A stretch of 64,000 nt of DNA from Malaya genurostris (Eukaryota; Arthropoda; Insecta; Diptera; Culicidae). The notes under the pieces were generated by a model. The model had not been told where the DNA came from. It searched no databases and saw only the letters and a program-made list of their open reading frames with translations. Location: NCBI RefSeq assembly GCF_030247185.1, contig NC_080571.1:211106880-211170879 (forward strand), written 5' to 3'. A program made the position numbers and the translations under genes. This document shows positions 11,612 to 24,270 of this stretch, piece by piece; positions within the stretch are counted from its first letter, which is position 1, and every line of letters starts with the position of its first letter.

Positions 11612-13610
11612 CATTACATTCCAAACGTAACATGTGTTCGGGAAGTTTTTGGAGTATTTGCTATATACGCCATTAGAAACAAAAACATTCTTCTTCTTCT
11701 TTCTGTTTGGCGTCACCTCACTTGAGATGACGTGTGGCTACGTCGAGTCGCCAAAGTACGGATAAAAATTCTTTCTTTCTCGCGAAATACACACCGTACT
11801 GACACGATTCAATGTGCTCACCCCTTGAGAGATTCACAGGAAGTAGAAAAACAAAAACATCAAATCGAAAGTTTTTCATAGTGGTATTTATTTTTATTCA
11901 TGAACTACCAAAAAAAATACATTTAGGGTATATTCATAAGTGTTCTAGTTTTAGATGCATAACCTTTGTTTTTTTTTAAATTTAAATTTGGAAATTATAA
12001 CAAAAAAAACAGACTAGCAGCCCCAGCAGTGAACTAAAAGAGTGAATTCGATTTTCTCAGAGATCGCTCATCCAATTTTAACAGGCTTAGGTGATTTTAG
12101 ATATACCGGATCTTTGTCTCCGGTTCCAGAAGTACCGGAAAAGTGCTGGTGTGCTCCAAAACTAAAAACAGACAAATCAGAAACGGCTGGACCGATCAAA
12201 CTCATATTTAAATGAAAAGTATTATCTTTTCATAAGTTAATGTAGAATTCCGGCTTCCGGTTCCAAAAGTATATGGAATTGTAACATGACAAGTAGAGCG
12301 ACCCGAACAGATGCACATAACGAAATCATAACACAAGTATATCAACAGTTGATACGTATAACAATTTGTGTTATTTTGAGATGTTTAACAAATGAAAACA
12401 GTTCAAAGTTAAAATTTATGATTACAATATAATAACAAAATCAGTTATATTTTATTTTCATTTGCAAGACTCATGATGAAGTTCATTAATTGAAAAAAAA
12501 ATGAGTTCTTCCGTTGCTTTATATCGAAAAATAATGATCTGAATTTCAAAAAACTAAAAGAAGAAATCAGATCACTACATAAATTATTCATTTAATAAAA
12601 AAATCATTCAACAATTTTGGATTGAAACGATGCTGAAAGTTAGCTGTGATATAGTTTTTCTGTGTTGAATTTGCCATCTAATTTTTTACAACTATTGTTA
12701 TAATTTTCTGCTTTCGGACTTCTGTAGTTATATCAAATTCAATAAAAGTTGTGATTGTATCATCGTTCCAAAATCTGTTACGAATTTGTTCCCGCTAGAG
12801 TCTTTTTTGTTATGATTTTTGTTGTTTTAACAGCTTACCAGCCAAAAATATTTTATAATTTGTTACAAAATATTACTGAAATAACTTACTCCAGTTGTTA
12901 TAATTTTGTTATTACCATCTTATCGGGGATGATGCAAAAAAAAACGTTCTCAAAATTGTTTCAATTCATAGGTTATGCTGGTTGCTGGGCAAACGAACCG
13001 ATTCCAGCTCCCGATTCCGGAAGTACCGGAAGTAGTGGTCAAAAACTCAAAAGCGGAACTCTCTTCATTTTCTCAAAGACAGCTGAGTCGATTTTCTCGA
13101 ACTTAAACTCCAATAAAAGTCTTTAAAAAAAGACTGCTTTTGACTTTTGTTCCGATTTGACTTCCGGTTCCGGGACAACAAGGTGAGATGTGTATAAAAA
13201 TTCATACCGGATTCCAATTAACTTAGGTCACAACTATTAAAAATTTGAAAAGCTATGCTAGTGTAAAAATTTGAAAAGCTATGCTAGTGTATGCTCAAAC
13301 GAACTTTTTTGTTCTAATTCAATATTCAAAGAAAAGTTTTTGAAGAATTCTTTAGTAATATTAATGAAAACCTGATTTATATAAGAAATACATCATAGCA
13401 CCACTAGGTGGATTAAAACAGTTTTTTAGTGTCACATCTTAGCTGCCTACATTTTCTTGTTAGACATTATTTTCATACAATTACCAGTATTCGAGATACT
13501 ACAACGATTTGAAGAAAATGTGAGCAAAAAAACATTCAGCATTTTGAAAAATCAATCTTGAGTCGAAATTGTCTCTCCATCCATACTAAAGGAGAGGGCA
13601 AAGTTTGATC
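11612..13610. other. Gene-free stretch of dispersed repeats
   Basis: 11690-11850 resembles 57500-57735 (ttctttctttctcgcgaa, 'gacacgattcaatgtgctca', 'ggaagt'), so it is a dispersed repeat. 12060-12300 and 12990-13230 carry the 'ggttccagaagtaccggaa' repeat family. A 29-bp direct tandem repeat (aaaaatttgaaaagctatg...) is seen at about 13240-13290. No gene is supported. Confidence 0.45.
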
Positions 13611-13612
13611 TA

Positions 13613-14770
13613 AGGAGTGTATCGAAAATAAGCTTTCCACAAATTTTTCTTTCAAATTATGATAAAAAACGATATTTTATTCAAACTTAAAAATTAATCC
13701 TTTATTGTACAAAATTAAACTTGAGTATAATGAAAACCGGATGAAATTTAAGTTATTCCTTCACGAGTTTTGGCACTTTTGATTGAACGCTCTTCATCAA
13801 GTTCCGGACAAATATTGCATCGCATTTTTTGGACGCTTGAGCCCAAATTTTTTTGAACTCCTGCGTGTTTCCAGCTGCCTTACCAGTCTTCTTTAAGACC
13901 CTCTTCATGATTGCCCAAGAACGTTCGATGGGTCGAAGCTGAGGGCAATTTGGTGGATTGATATTTTTTTCAGCGAAATTTATACCCTTTTCCGCAAGCC
14001 AATTGAGAGTGGTTTTGGCATAGTGAGCCGACGCTAAATCCGGCCAAAACAATGGAAGTGTACTATGATTCTTATATGAAGGCAGCAATCTCTTCTGGAG
14101 ACACTCAGATCGATAGATTTCTGCATTTATAGTTCCTGTAGTGTAAAAATGGTTGACTACAAACCACAGGAACATATTGCTTGCCATACCAGCACCTTTC
14201 GACCGAATTTCTCCACTTGAATCGTCTTGTACGCATCGCTCACATCGACTCACACGACAGTAAAGTATTGTGGACCTGGAAGGGTTTTTGAGTCCTCCTT
14301 TACATAAGTCTCATCGTCCATCGAAACGCATGCATCCGGACACTGCAAAAGACGCGAATACAATTTCCGGGCCCTTGTTGCTGCTCGCTTCTTCTGTTCT
14401 ACACTTTGTTTCGAGATTTTCTGCTTCTTGTAGGTGATTTCGCCTCTTGGTACGCTGGACCATTCGTGATTTCGCCTCTTAGTACGCTGGATCATTCCGA
14501 CACTCGTTCCTACTTTTTTGGCCAAATCACGTATTGACATTGATTTGTTCTTCATGATTAGAGGTACCACGTTCTGTGTCCAGAACCTTTTTTTTTACTT
14601 CCTTTTCAATACGCGACATTCTGAAAACGCAGAATTTCAACCGCACAAACAAGTAAACAAACGAAAGCTGACAGCCAAACGCACAGCATGCTGTGATGTG
14701 AGCATTAAAACCATCACAAATACATGCGTACAACACAAATGTATGTAGAGGTTATTTTCGATACACTCCT
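13613..14770 (-). mobile_element. DD37E-type Tc1-mariner transposon, full length but mutated
   Basis: The ends are perfect inverted repeats: aggagtgtatcgaaaataa (from 13613) and ttattttcgatacactcct (ending 14770). They are flanked by TA target duplications at 13611-13612 and 14771-14772. The minus-strand transposase starts at ATG 14619 (MSRIEKEVKKK) and includes an HTH-like region (SIRDLAKKVGTS). The catalytic Asp is in SMDDETYVK, the second Asp in LFWPDLASAHY, and the Glu in RPIERSW. Exactly 37 residues separate the second Asp and the Glu, the DD37E signature described from mosquitoes. At least three lesions break the frame: slippage at a run of nine A near 14590, and shifts around 14270 and 14165. 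An internal 32-bp near-tandem duplication lies at about 14434-14495. The transposase is inactive. Confidence 0.9.
13753..14619 (-). pseudogene. DD37E transposase pseudogene
   Basis: This is the coding remnant of the element at 13613-14770, carried in three frames: MSRIEKEV... from 14619, MVPLIMKNKSMSIRDL... over 14250-14570, and FWPDLASAHY...RPIERSW over 13753-14253. All three acidic catalytic residues can still be seen (D, D and E with 37-residue spacing), but frameshifts separate them. Its right half (14418-14770) is copied again at 17335-17687 by the tandem duplication. Confidence 0.85.
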
Positions 14771-16129
14771 TATATCGGATCTTAACTTTTCCACCTGTTT
14801 TGTTGTTTATTTCTGGAATAATTTCGGAGTAAAATGTCTATCACAGGTATTTGAAGCCTTCCATTATCATATTACTAAACCCAATTGATCGAAAAGTCGT
14901 CACTTCAACAAAAAAAATGTTTCGAAGCATGGGTTTTTCCACAAACCTTACAAGGCAAGTAATTATTCGATGCTGTTTTGATTTATTAAAACAAACCATT
15001 TTTGCATCTCCTAGATTTGTGCTAGTTTATTTCGTTCCGGAAGATTTAAATCGTAATCTGCCACTTCTGATCGTCCTACCAGAGATCAGCAGTTGTACAT
15101 AAATAATATTATGATACAGTCATTTATACCATAACTCGATTCTTGCGATTCCAATAACAAGTAGGTTTAATAAGGACTTTAATCAATTAAGCTTGATGTT
15201 CAGAGAAAAAACGGCTGAAAATCACTCCGTAAGCAGGCTGATTTCAATTTTCTCCGCTCTACTTTCTTCGTGAATGGATATAACCTTGTTCTTCAAAACA
15301 CATTGAAGCTATCTGGAACACGTCTTTTGATCGGAAATCTACACTGAAAACTTCTTCAATTCAAACTTGATATGAGAATGAATTAATTCGTTCAGTCAGG
15401 TGCGGTGGAATTCATTCTACTTTTCGGTAGTTAGAAAGCAGGGTTACCTTTGTTCTTCGAGTTAGAAACGGTTTTCATAGTCGCTAGGTATCAACAACAT
15501 TTCTATGAATAAAGATTCAACACGAGAGTTAATGTTCCAAACAAATATTCCAATGGAACTGTTTTACGATGAAAGTAGATCTAGTGAATGTTTAGTCGGC
15601 TTGAAATATTTTCATGAATTACTTTAAAAGTATTTTACATATTTCGAGGTAATTTTCGTAAAAAAGTACAAAACAATTTTAATCCTCTGCCACCAAATGT
15701 TCAAATAGTATAGCGTTTGCGAAAAATTACGAATGTTTAATACGAGTACAAAATGAGTGATTTGTATTAGCTCGATATTCTGGTTCTCTTATCAAGTAAT
15801 GATGTTGCTTGTATATTCACGTATTAGTTTTTATTGTAGCTAATAAACTAACCAGAAAAACTTTGATGTTAAAAAAAACAAACTAAGATCAAAATATTAC
15901 GAAAGCTAGTTGATCTTAGTTCTGCTTGTTAATAATTTAACACTAAGCAGCAACGATAATGAAATTGGAAGGCCCTTTTTATATTACTAACATGTAAAAA
16001 AACAGCTCTAATTTATCCGATTCTGTCGTTCTGACAGACATACCAAAAGCAATGGAAAATTTGTCATAATTATATGCGTCTAGAAATAAAAACGAAAATT
16101 GCAGTCGAAAACACCAGCCAGGATCAGAG

Positions 16130-16520
16130 AACCATTGGCAGCACGCGTACCGTATAATTTCCACCGGCGATAACACAGTTACCTACCTACCACAGTGACC
16201 GCCCGGCACGAAACAGCACCAGTAGCGGCAGTCAACGAAGAAAAATGACAAATAGGTGCCTTTCTGGTTGGAAAAACTCCTGCGGCAATTTTCGTTTCCC
16301 TTTCCACACCTCGCTTTTTTCAATCGACGAGTGGAACGCCCGTCCACGCCTCGACACCACGGATAGAATGCACGTGTACATGTATAAGCTGTGCGGTGTA
16401 ACAACTTGGTGTACCAACCAACAGCCAGAACCCAGAACGCAGTCAGACAGACAAACCTACGAAGGCAAAACACCAGTGAGTGGAATCGCTGGTGAGGAAT
16501 AGGGCACCGGGGCCAACGAA
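16130..16520. other. GC-richer patch inside the duplicated unit (second copy 19047-19437)
   Basis: This patch is compositionally distinct from the surrounding AT-rich DNA. Overlapping frames exist on both strands (16183-16545 minus, 16245-16502 plus), but none shows domains, codon bias I can recognise, or splice context. It might be a displaced promoter or 5' exon fragment. I call no gene. Confidence 0.3.
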
Positions 16521-16719
16521 AAATTGTGGAAGGAAAAAAATACATGATTTACCGTCATCGAGTGAGCATTTGAAATTCGGCGACAACACTATTTAGGATT
16601 CTCATAATAACTTATAAATGCCTCGACTGTACAAACGATGGTAGATATATGATTCAGTGAAGTATAAACCTTCAACTGCTATACTATTTTTCGTCTAACA
16701 AATTATTTTTTTTCGCACC

Positions 16720-16975
16720 GTTGTGCCAGTCTTTACCAACGTGCCGAACAAAAACGTTGTTTTCGGTTTATACTGGCCGATTCAGATATGTTGATTTTTG
16801 GGTTAGCCTATGTTTGTGCTTAGGGCACATAACCGTTTTAAATTTTCTGTACGTTTCGTTAACTTTAAGTCTGCTTAGCGGTTCAAATTGTACTGTTTAA
16901 ATTTTGTGCAGTAAGCAGTTCAATTTGAACTGCTCTGCACCGACGAGTCTAAGACGAAACGTAAAGAAAATTATT
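16720..16975. repeat. Foldback repeat family, copy A (duplicated at 19637-19892)
   Basis: The copy contains gcttagggcacataaccg, acgtttcgttaactttaag, gtctgcttagcggttcaaat and gacgagtctaagacgaaacg. The latter parts are reverse complements of the former parts, so the segment is a long imperfect hairpin. The same phrases occur at 30270-30671, 31353-31706 and 34075-34380. Confidence 0.75.
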
Positions 16976-17149
16976 TCTTTTAGTCAATTGAAATCAAAAA
17001 GGCGTCTGGATAATGTAACAGATGTAACTGGAGGAATGCGAATAAAACCGACGTACTTCTCTCACACTTCCGAATATAAATATTAGTTGATTGAGTGAAT
17101 TTTGTAACTTTTACGGATCCTTTGGGAACATTTCAGTGGTTCTAGAAAG

Positions 17150-17334
17150 AACCATTAATTTATCTACAACAGAATCAAAATTCTGAACCAGGATTCGGGA
17201 ATCGAAACTAAATTCAAAATTTAAATTCGAAATATAGAACAGACTCAAAGTTCAGTTGCACAGTTTTGGTTCGGAACCCAGAATTCAGGTCATGAATTTA
17301 GTATTAGAATAATAAAACTGAGCTCAAAACCTAC
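17150..17334. repeat. Degenerate short-period array (gaattc/ttcagaa-rich)
   Basis: Phrases such as ttcagaattc, aaattcaaaatt and gttcggaacccagaattcag recur with loose 10-20 bp spacing. The array continues, after the duplicated copy, through 20067-20650, so the tandem-duplication edge lies inside it. Confidence 0.55.
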
Positions 17335-20251
17335 TTTCTGCTTCTTGTAGGTGATTTCGCCTCTTGGTACGCTGGACCATTCGTGATTTCGCCTCTTAGT
17401 ACGCTGGATCATTCCGACACTCGTTCCTACTTTTTTGGCCAAATCACGTATTGACATTGATTTGTTCTTCATGATTAGAGGTACCACGTTCTGTGTCCAG
17501 AACCTTTTTTTTTACTTCCTTTTCAATACGCGACATTCTGAAAACGCAGAATTTCAACCGCACAAACAAGTAAACAAACGAAAGCTGACAGCCAAACGCA
17601 CAGCATGCTGTGATGTGAGCATTAAAACCATCACAAATACATGCGTACAACACAAATGTATGTAGAGGTTATTTTCGATACACTCCTTATATCGGATCTT
17701 AACTTTTCCACCTGTTTTGTTGTTTATTTCTGGAATAATTTCGGAGTAAAATGTCTATCACAGGTATTTGAAGCCTTCCATTATCATATTACTAAACCCA
17801 ATTGATCGAAAAGTCGTCACTTCAACAAAAAAAATGTTTCGAAGCATGGGTTTTTCCACAAACCTTACAAGGCAAGTAATTATTCGATGCTGTTTTGATT
17901 TATTAAAACAAACCATTTTTGCATCTCCTAGATTTGTGCTAGTTTATTTCGTTCCGGAAGATTTAAATCGTAATCTGCCACTTCTGATCGTCCTACCAGA
18001 GATCAGCAGTTGTACATAAATAATATTATGATACAGTCATTTATACCATAACTCGATTCTTGCGATTCCAATAACAAGTAGGTTTAATAAGGACTTTAAT
18101 CAATTAAGCTTGATGTTCAGAGAAAAAACGGCTGAAAATCACTCCGTAAGCAGGCTGATTTCAATTTTCTCCGCTCTACTTTCTTCGTGAATGGATATAA
18201 CCTTGTTCTTCAAAACACATTGAAGCTATCTGGAACACGTCTTTTGATCGGAAATCTACACTGAAAACTTCTTCAATTCAAACTTGATATGAGAATGAAT
18301 TAATTCGTTCAGTCAGGTGCGGTGGAATTCATTCTACTTTTCGGTAGTTAGAAAGCAGGGTTACCTTTGTTCTTCGAGTTAGAAACGGTTTTCATAGTCG
18401 CTAGGTATCAACAACATTTCTATGAATAAAGATTCAACACGAGAGTTAATGTTCCAAACAAATATTCCAATGGAACTGTTTTACGATGAAAGTAGATCTA
18501 GTGAATGTTTAGTCGGCTTGAAATATTTTCATGAATTACTTTAAAAGTATTTTACATATTTCGAGGTAATTTTCGTAAAAAAGTACAAAACAATTTTAAT
18601 CCTCTGCCACCAAATGTTCAAATAGTATAGCGTTTGCGAAAAATTACGAATGTTTAATACGAGTACAAAATGAGTGATTTGTATTAGCTCGATATTCTGG
18701 TTCTCTTATCAAGTAATGATGTTGCTTGTATATTCACGTATTAGTTTTTATTGTAGCTAATAAACTAACCAGAAAAACTTTGATGTTAAAAAAAACAAAC
18801 TAAGATCAAAATATTACGAAAGCTAGTTGATCTTAGTTCTGCTTGTTAATAATTTAACACTAAGCAGCAACGATAATGAAATTGGAAGGCCCTTTTTATA
18901 TTACTAACATGTAAAAAAACAGCTCTAATTTATCCGATTCTGTCGTTCTGACAGACATACCAAAAGCAATGGAAAATTTGTCATAATTATATGCGTCTAG
19001 AAATAAAAACGAAAATTGCAGTCGAAAACACCAGCCAGGATCAGAGAACCATTGGCAGCACGCGTACCGTATAATTTCCACCGGCGATAACACAGTTACC
19101 TACCTACCACAGTGACCGCCCGGCACGAAACAGCACCAGTAGCGGCAGTCAACGAAGAAAAATGACAAATAGGTGCCTTTCTGGTTGGAAAAACTCCTGC
19201 GGCAATTTTCGTTTCCCTTTCCACACCTCGCTTTTTTCAATCGACGAGTGGAACGCCCGTCCACGCCTCGACACCACGGATAGAATGCACGTGTACATGT
19301 ATAAGCTGTGCGGTGTAACAACTTGGTGTACCAACCAACAGCCAGAACCCAGAACGCAGTCAGACAGACAAACCTACGAAGGCAAAACACCAGTGAGTGG
19401 AATCGCTGGTGAGGAATAGGGCACCGGGGCCAACGAAAAATTGTGGAAGGAAAAAAATACATGATTTACCGTCATCGAGTGAGCATTTGAAATTCGGCGA
19501 CAACACTATTTAGGATTCTCATAATAACTTATAAATGCCTCGACTGTACAAACGATGGTAGATATATGATTCAGTGAAGTATAAACCTTCAACTGCTATA
19601 CTATTTTTCGTCTAACAAATTATTTTTTTTCGCACCGTTGTGCCAGTCTTTACCAACGTGCCGAACAAAAACGTTGTTTTCGGTTTATACTGGCCGATTC
19701 AGATATGTTGATTTTTGGGTTAGCCTATGTTTGTGCTTAGGGCACATAACCGTTTTAAATTTTCTGTACGTTTCGTTAACTTTAAGTCTGCTTAGCGGTT
19801 CAAATTGTACTGTTTAAATTTTGTGCAGTAAGCAGTTCAATTTGAACTGCTCTGCACCGACGAGTCTAAGACGAAACGTAAAGAAAATTATTTCTTTTAG
19901 TCAATTGAAATCAAAAAGGCGTCTGGATAATGTAACAGATGTAACTGGAGGAATGCGAATAAAACCGACGTACTTCTCTCACACTTCCGAATATAAATAT
20001 TAGTTGATTGAGTGAATTTTGTAACTTTTACGGATCCTTTGGGAACATTTCAGTGGTTCTAGAAAGAACCATTAATTTATCTACAACAGAATCAAAATTC
20101 TGAACCAGGATTCGGGAATCGAAACTAAATTCAAAATTTAAATTCGAAATATAGAACAGACTCAAAGTTCAGTTGCACAGTTTTGGTTCGGAACCCAGAA
20201 TTCAGGTCATGAATTTAGTATTAGAATAATAAAACTGAGCTCAAAACCTAC
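17335..20251. repeat. 2,917-bp tandem duplication, unit 2
   Basis: This is a head-to-tail copy of 14418-17334. It begins with a truncated 5' portion of the DD37E transposon, whose minus-strand frame at 17290-17487 runs out of the transposase into array sequence at the junction. Only one TIR (about 17669-17687) is present, so this copy of the transposon cannot be mobilised. Confidence 0.95.
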
Positions 20252-20255
20252 TTTC

Positions 20256-20655
20256 GAATTAGGTTCAGAACTTTAGTTCCGAACCTGAACTGAATTCAGT
20301 TCAAAAATCTAGTTCAAGAATCCAAGTTCCGGATTTTTTTTCCAGCATGCTGTTTCTGAATTCTAGAAATAAATTCTAAAACTGAACTCAGAATTCAAAT
20401 TCAAATTCCGAACATATATTAAAGAACTAGATTAAGTTCTAAAATCTAGTTAAGAAAGCAATTCTCGAATCTAGAATAAGCATTCAGTCATAGTTTCAAT
20501 TTCTGAACCTGTAATCTGAAACTAAATTTGGAAAACAACTCGAAACCTGAAATTGAGTAGTGAATTCAGGTGGACCAGAATCCAGATTCTGAAATCAGGT
20601 CCGAAATTCAGTTTTTAAGTTTTGTTTCAGAGTTCAGTTCCCGAATTCAGATCCA
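20256..20655. repeat. Degenerate gaattc-rich array, continuation
   Basis: This has the same loose short-period composition as 17150-17334 (cctgaactgaattcag, ttctgaattctag, tgaaatcaggtccgaaattc). It abuts the mariner relic that follows. No coding content. Confidence 0.5.
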
Positions 20656-20689
20656 ATATTCAGAAGCTGAATGCAATGACTAATAATCT

Positions 20690-21235
20690 GTTGTTTATTC
20701 TGATGGTTGAGAAAGCACCTGTTCAACACGTCGCCGAAAAGCAAATGAGAGGCGCTGAAATGCATTCCACGGAGCAGTTTTTTGAGTCGACCGAATAAGA
20801 AAAAGTTGCTGGGAGCCAAATCAGGTGAATTCGGTGGTTGCTGAATGGTATTCATTTTGTTTTTTTCCCAATGTTCACGGATAACGATGACATTGTGTGA
20901 CGGTGGGTTATCGTGGTGCAAAATCTACGAGTTATTTGCCAACAAATCTGATCTTTTTCGACGAATTGTTTCACGCAAACGTGTCATAACGCCCAAATAA
21001 TACTCACTGTTGACAGTTTGGCCTTGTCGAAGGAATTCATGATACACAACATCCTTGTAATCAATGAAATCTGTGAGCTTCGGCTTCTGTTTCGACTGAA
21101 AACTTTCTCTCTTCACCAGTCACAGGCTCACGGCCACTTCTGCAACGTTCGTGTCACTGATGAACGACTGTTTGCTCCAGAGTATCGTTTCCGAAACACT
21201 CTTCTAACATTTGCAATGTCGTTGCACCATTGAAA
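20690..21235 (-). pseudogene. mariner (DD34D-type) transposase relic
   Basis: Minus-strand frames carry DFIDYKDVVYHEFLRQGQTV, then LLANNS, a TAG stop, ILHHDNPPSHNV and SPDLAPSNFFLFGRLK. These correspond to the second and third catalytic blocks of mariner transposases. The third acidic position (normally D in LAPSD) is N here. The block with the first catalytic Asp appears deleted: MLEECFGNDTLEQTVVHQ-like N-terminal sequence runs quickly into the DYKD block. An extra stop lies near 21180. Clearly inactive. Confidence 0.85.
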
Positions 21236-23667
21236 CCATTTTTAATGCAAAATTTAATGCAAAGTCATTGTTGCAAATTCAATTCCATTTTGAAAATTGT
21301 ACAAAATCGGGGACACACACAGTGTAACTTTTACAAATGTATTAAGCTGAAAATTTGATAGAATATCAATGGCAAAATCTAATCGGGTGACTGAGAGCGC
21401 CACACGGTGGCGATTCCAGGAACTTTTTGTTACAGGTAGTATTTGCATGACTACCTCAAAACCGTCGTCGGGGGTACGAGAAAGGCCATCACATGTTTGA
21501 TGACCACATGAGTTTTCCTCATTGTTTAAAAAACAATGAGAAAACCGATTTTTTTAGTTTTTTCATGGTTACCGCAAACTGTTGAAAACATAGTTATGAA
21601 TTGTTGATCACAGTTTTGATGACATGGATAAGGAATTATTTTTTTGCTTTAAGTACAACTCGAGATGTTCACGATTAAGTTCTACCTAATGTTGCACATA
21701 TTCTTCGTGTAACTAGTTCATTCATCCATCTTCAGTGCGAACATTCCTATATTACTCACACTCGCCTCGAATAACGTTCAACTATTCAGTCCCCTAAAAG
21801 AGAGAAGGATGAAAATGAACAAGCAATAATCGTGGAGAACACGAATCTACTAATACAGTTTTCGTTGCTGGCATACATCGTGCATGTTCGTTTTATACAT
21901 TCGTTCATTTCAAGGATGGCTTTCATTGTATCAAAGAACGATCACTGGCAACTCTTCAACGATTGAATCAGTGCCATCAAAGAGAGACGGAAATCATCGA
22001 AACAACAAAAACCCGGCATGGCTCATTCAACATAGAATCGACACCAGTGCGAGAGCGAATTTCTCTCGATGACATTTCTGAGAATCAAAGGTTAGCACGC
22101 TGCTGTGGGGATCTTCTCTGAAGCAACAAGCGGTCGCTTATTCTCGTTTCGCGATCCGATTCTATACAGGCAGTTGATAATTGCTATAGAATCATTTTAC
22201 TATTGCTGCTTATTCTAACTATGTGCATATAAACTTTGTATAAGTTGTGTCTACGAAAATGTCTGTGAATGCTCCACACAAGGGTTTTGAAATATTGCAA
22301 CCTAGTATGAGAAACATCAAGTTGAACCATCGATTCGATTTTCTGCGATAATTGTCAACTTGCGATTCTCTCTTGGGAAATTCCACACAGCAACGATCAT
22401 TATCAGACTGTAATTTTTTTTAAGGGCGTGAAATACTCTGAGTATGAAGTGGAGCGAAGAAATGTAGCAAAATTCATGCATTGAGAGACTCGAGTTCTTG
22501 TAGCATCTTCTACCGGATTGAAAATGTTGTATACAATATAGATAGCAATATAGCAGCTTCTGTCAAATTTTCGGCAATCACCAACACTGGTTCATTTGCT
22601 TTACTCCTCGAATTAGTTCGAATAGCGTCACGATGATTGTTGGATTCCATTCTTTGCGAAGCATTCTTCATCTAATAAATTTTCGTTAATTAAGATTAGG
22701 AAATACCCTTGGCATCTTAGAGCTTAAGCAGTGTGCCTAAAAATATATATTATACTATTGAATAAAAAAAAATCTAATAAATTTGTCATATCTCGTGAGG
22801 TAGCGGCAATGGGGGAGTGCCGGGATATGATTCATCACACACACACACATAATACTATGGTACTGATACTAAGGAAAACGTCTTAATTTCCTTGTTTCAA
22901 AGACAGCACGAACGATCATCGCGAAGTAGGTTTTGACGATGATCGCTGCATGAATATTCGTTCCACATTCGCGTTAAGTCATTCGGGGGTTTGTTCAATG
23001 CAAATAAAAACTGTGTAGAAAAAGCGTTCATGCCAGCACCGATGTAGCATCGGCTTCGTTCGTTCCCGAATATACGAACAAGTCCGAATACCAGAGCGGT
23101 TATCGAACAAAGGCGAGGGAAAACGAACGATGATCGTTGACGTTCGATATTCGAGCAATATTGGTTCTACCTATTCTTCCACCGAGCAAATTTGGAAAAG
23201 GCGCCCCGTAGTAAAAAAAAAACTACTACTATGCAAACTTTGTATTTCTCAAGTAATCTACATTGTATATTCATCAGAACAATATTTTGCTTCCTGGTGA
23301 TTTAAAAGATATGAAAACAATAGTCATAAATTACGAATGTGTGTTAATGGGAAATAATGAAAAATAAAATTCAATCTAGTAATTCAGAACATGTTGAATG
23401 TTTCACTCCTGGGTGAATTTTCAAAACTTCACACTTCGAAAGCAAAAGCAAAAGTTGCAAAAGATATTCAAGATTTGATTTGCTAATAACTTTTACTCTT
23501 TTTAATTTTTTTCAATTCTCTCACTGAACGAATTGAAAAAGATGTCCATAACTCGTTTATTTCGTAAACGTTGTAAAAATAGTGAAAAATTAGGAACAAA
23601 TACAAAATATAAAAATTAATGAATTATAAATATATCCTTTTGCGCGCTTACTAGCTTTAGTCTATGC
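21236..23667. other. Gene-free stretch
   Basis: No coding model. A small perfect-looking hairpin (gttttcctcattgtttaaaa with gttttcat-type partner) lies at about 21511-21545. A short (CA)n run lies near 22836-22850. No transposase similarity was noticed. Confidence 0.4.
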
Positions 23668-23931
23668 AAAGACATCATATTAACAAGATATCCAGCTCTC
23701 ATCTTTCCCGAACAAATAATTGGCAACATCCTTTTTTGCGAGCATGGTGCCCTCAGGCGAGTCTGCATCGAATCTCGTACATAGAAGTATGGGGGAGAGA
23801 AATGTCAAATTCGTGCGCGCCAAAACAGCAGCACTGCGCACCCATACAATTGACATGATATGTTGAATGTGATGCCGTGCGATGGCGTTGCTGAACTGAA
23901 GATTGAGATCGCTCCAAGCTGACAGGGTCTG
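23668..23931 (+). repeat. About 265-bp dispersed repeat, copy 1
   Basis: The copy runs from aaagacatcatattaacaag to gctccaagctgacagggtct. A direct-orientation copy at 33395-33656 matches over its whole length at perhaps 85-90 percent by eye. No tRNA boxes or TIRs were identified, so class is unknown. Confidence 0.8.
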
Positions 23932-24270
23932 GTATATGATAATCCATGAGACACATCGGGTGCGCGGAGCGCCATCTACGTCAAGAGAATGAAACTACAC
24001 CCAGTGTTATTCAAAAGGTCCTTCACACCGTATTGCTCTTTTCCTCCAATTGGTAAAATACAGCGAATCACTCAACAAAGTACGACCTCAAACAGGGCTG
24101 CCGGCTGGCATGAGAGAAGCCCCTGCTGATGACCTAAAGAAAGAACTAAAGCAGTGTTAAATTATTTTAAAGCAATGAATCTGTTCGACAACATTTGGTT
24201 TGTAGAAAATGAATTAAACTTATATTTTTTGCGACGGACCTTAATGACAAAAGTTAAGTTAGTTAAGTTA

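Larger units (their letters stand above)
14418..17334. repeat. 2,917-bp tandem duplication, unit 1
   Basis: Everything from 14418 to 17334 recurs head to tail at 17335-20251 with constant offset 2917. All short frames inside are the same in both units and no difference was noticed by eye. The unit starts within the DD37E transposase and ends in a degenerate gaattc-rich array. TTTC occurs at 14418, at the junction 17335 and at 20252, so the breakpoints share 4-bp microhomology. Content besides the transposon end is mostly unassigned AT-rich DNA, a GC-richer patch at about 16130-16520, a foldback repeat at about 16720-16975 and a degenerate array at 17150-17334. Confidence 0.95.

Noticed and set aside
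12755..13126. 123-residue plus-strand frame
   Set aside because: Overlaps the 'gattccggaagtaccggaag' repeat family and has no conserved features.
16183..16545. 120-residue minus-strand frame (and duplicate at 19100-19462)
   Set aside because: Cys/Arg-rich translation of a GC-richer patch without domain; opposite-strand frames equally open.
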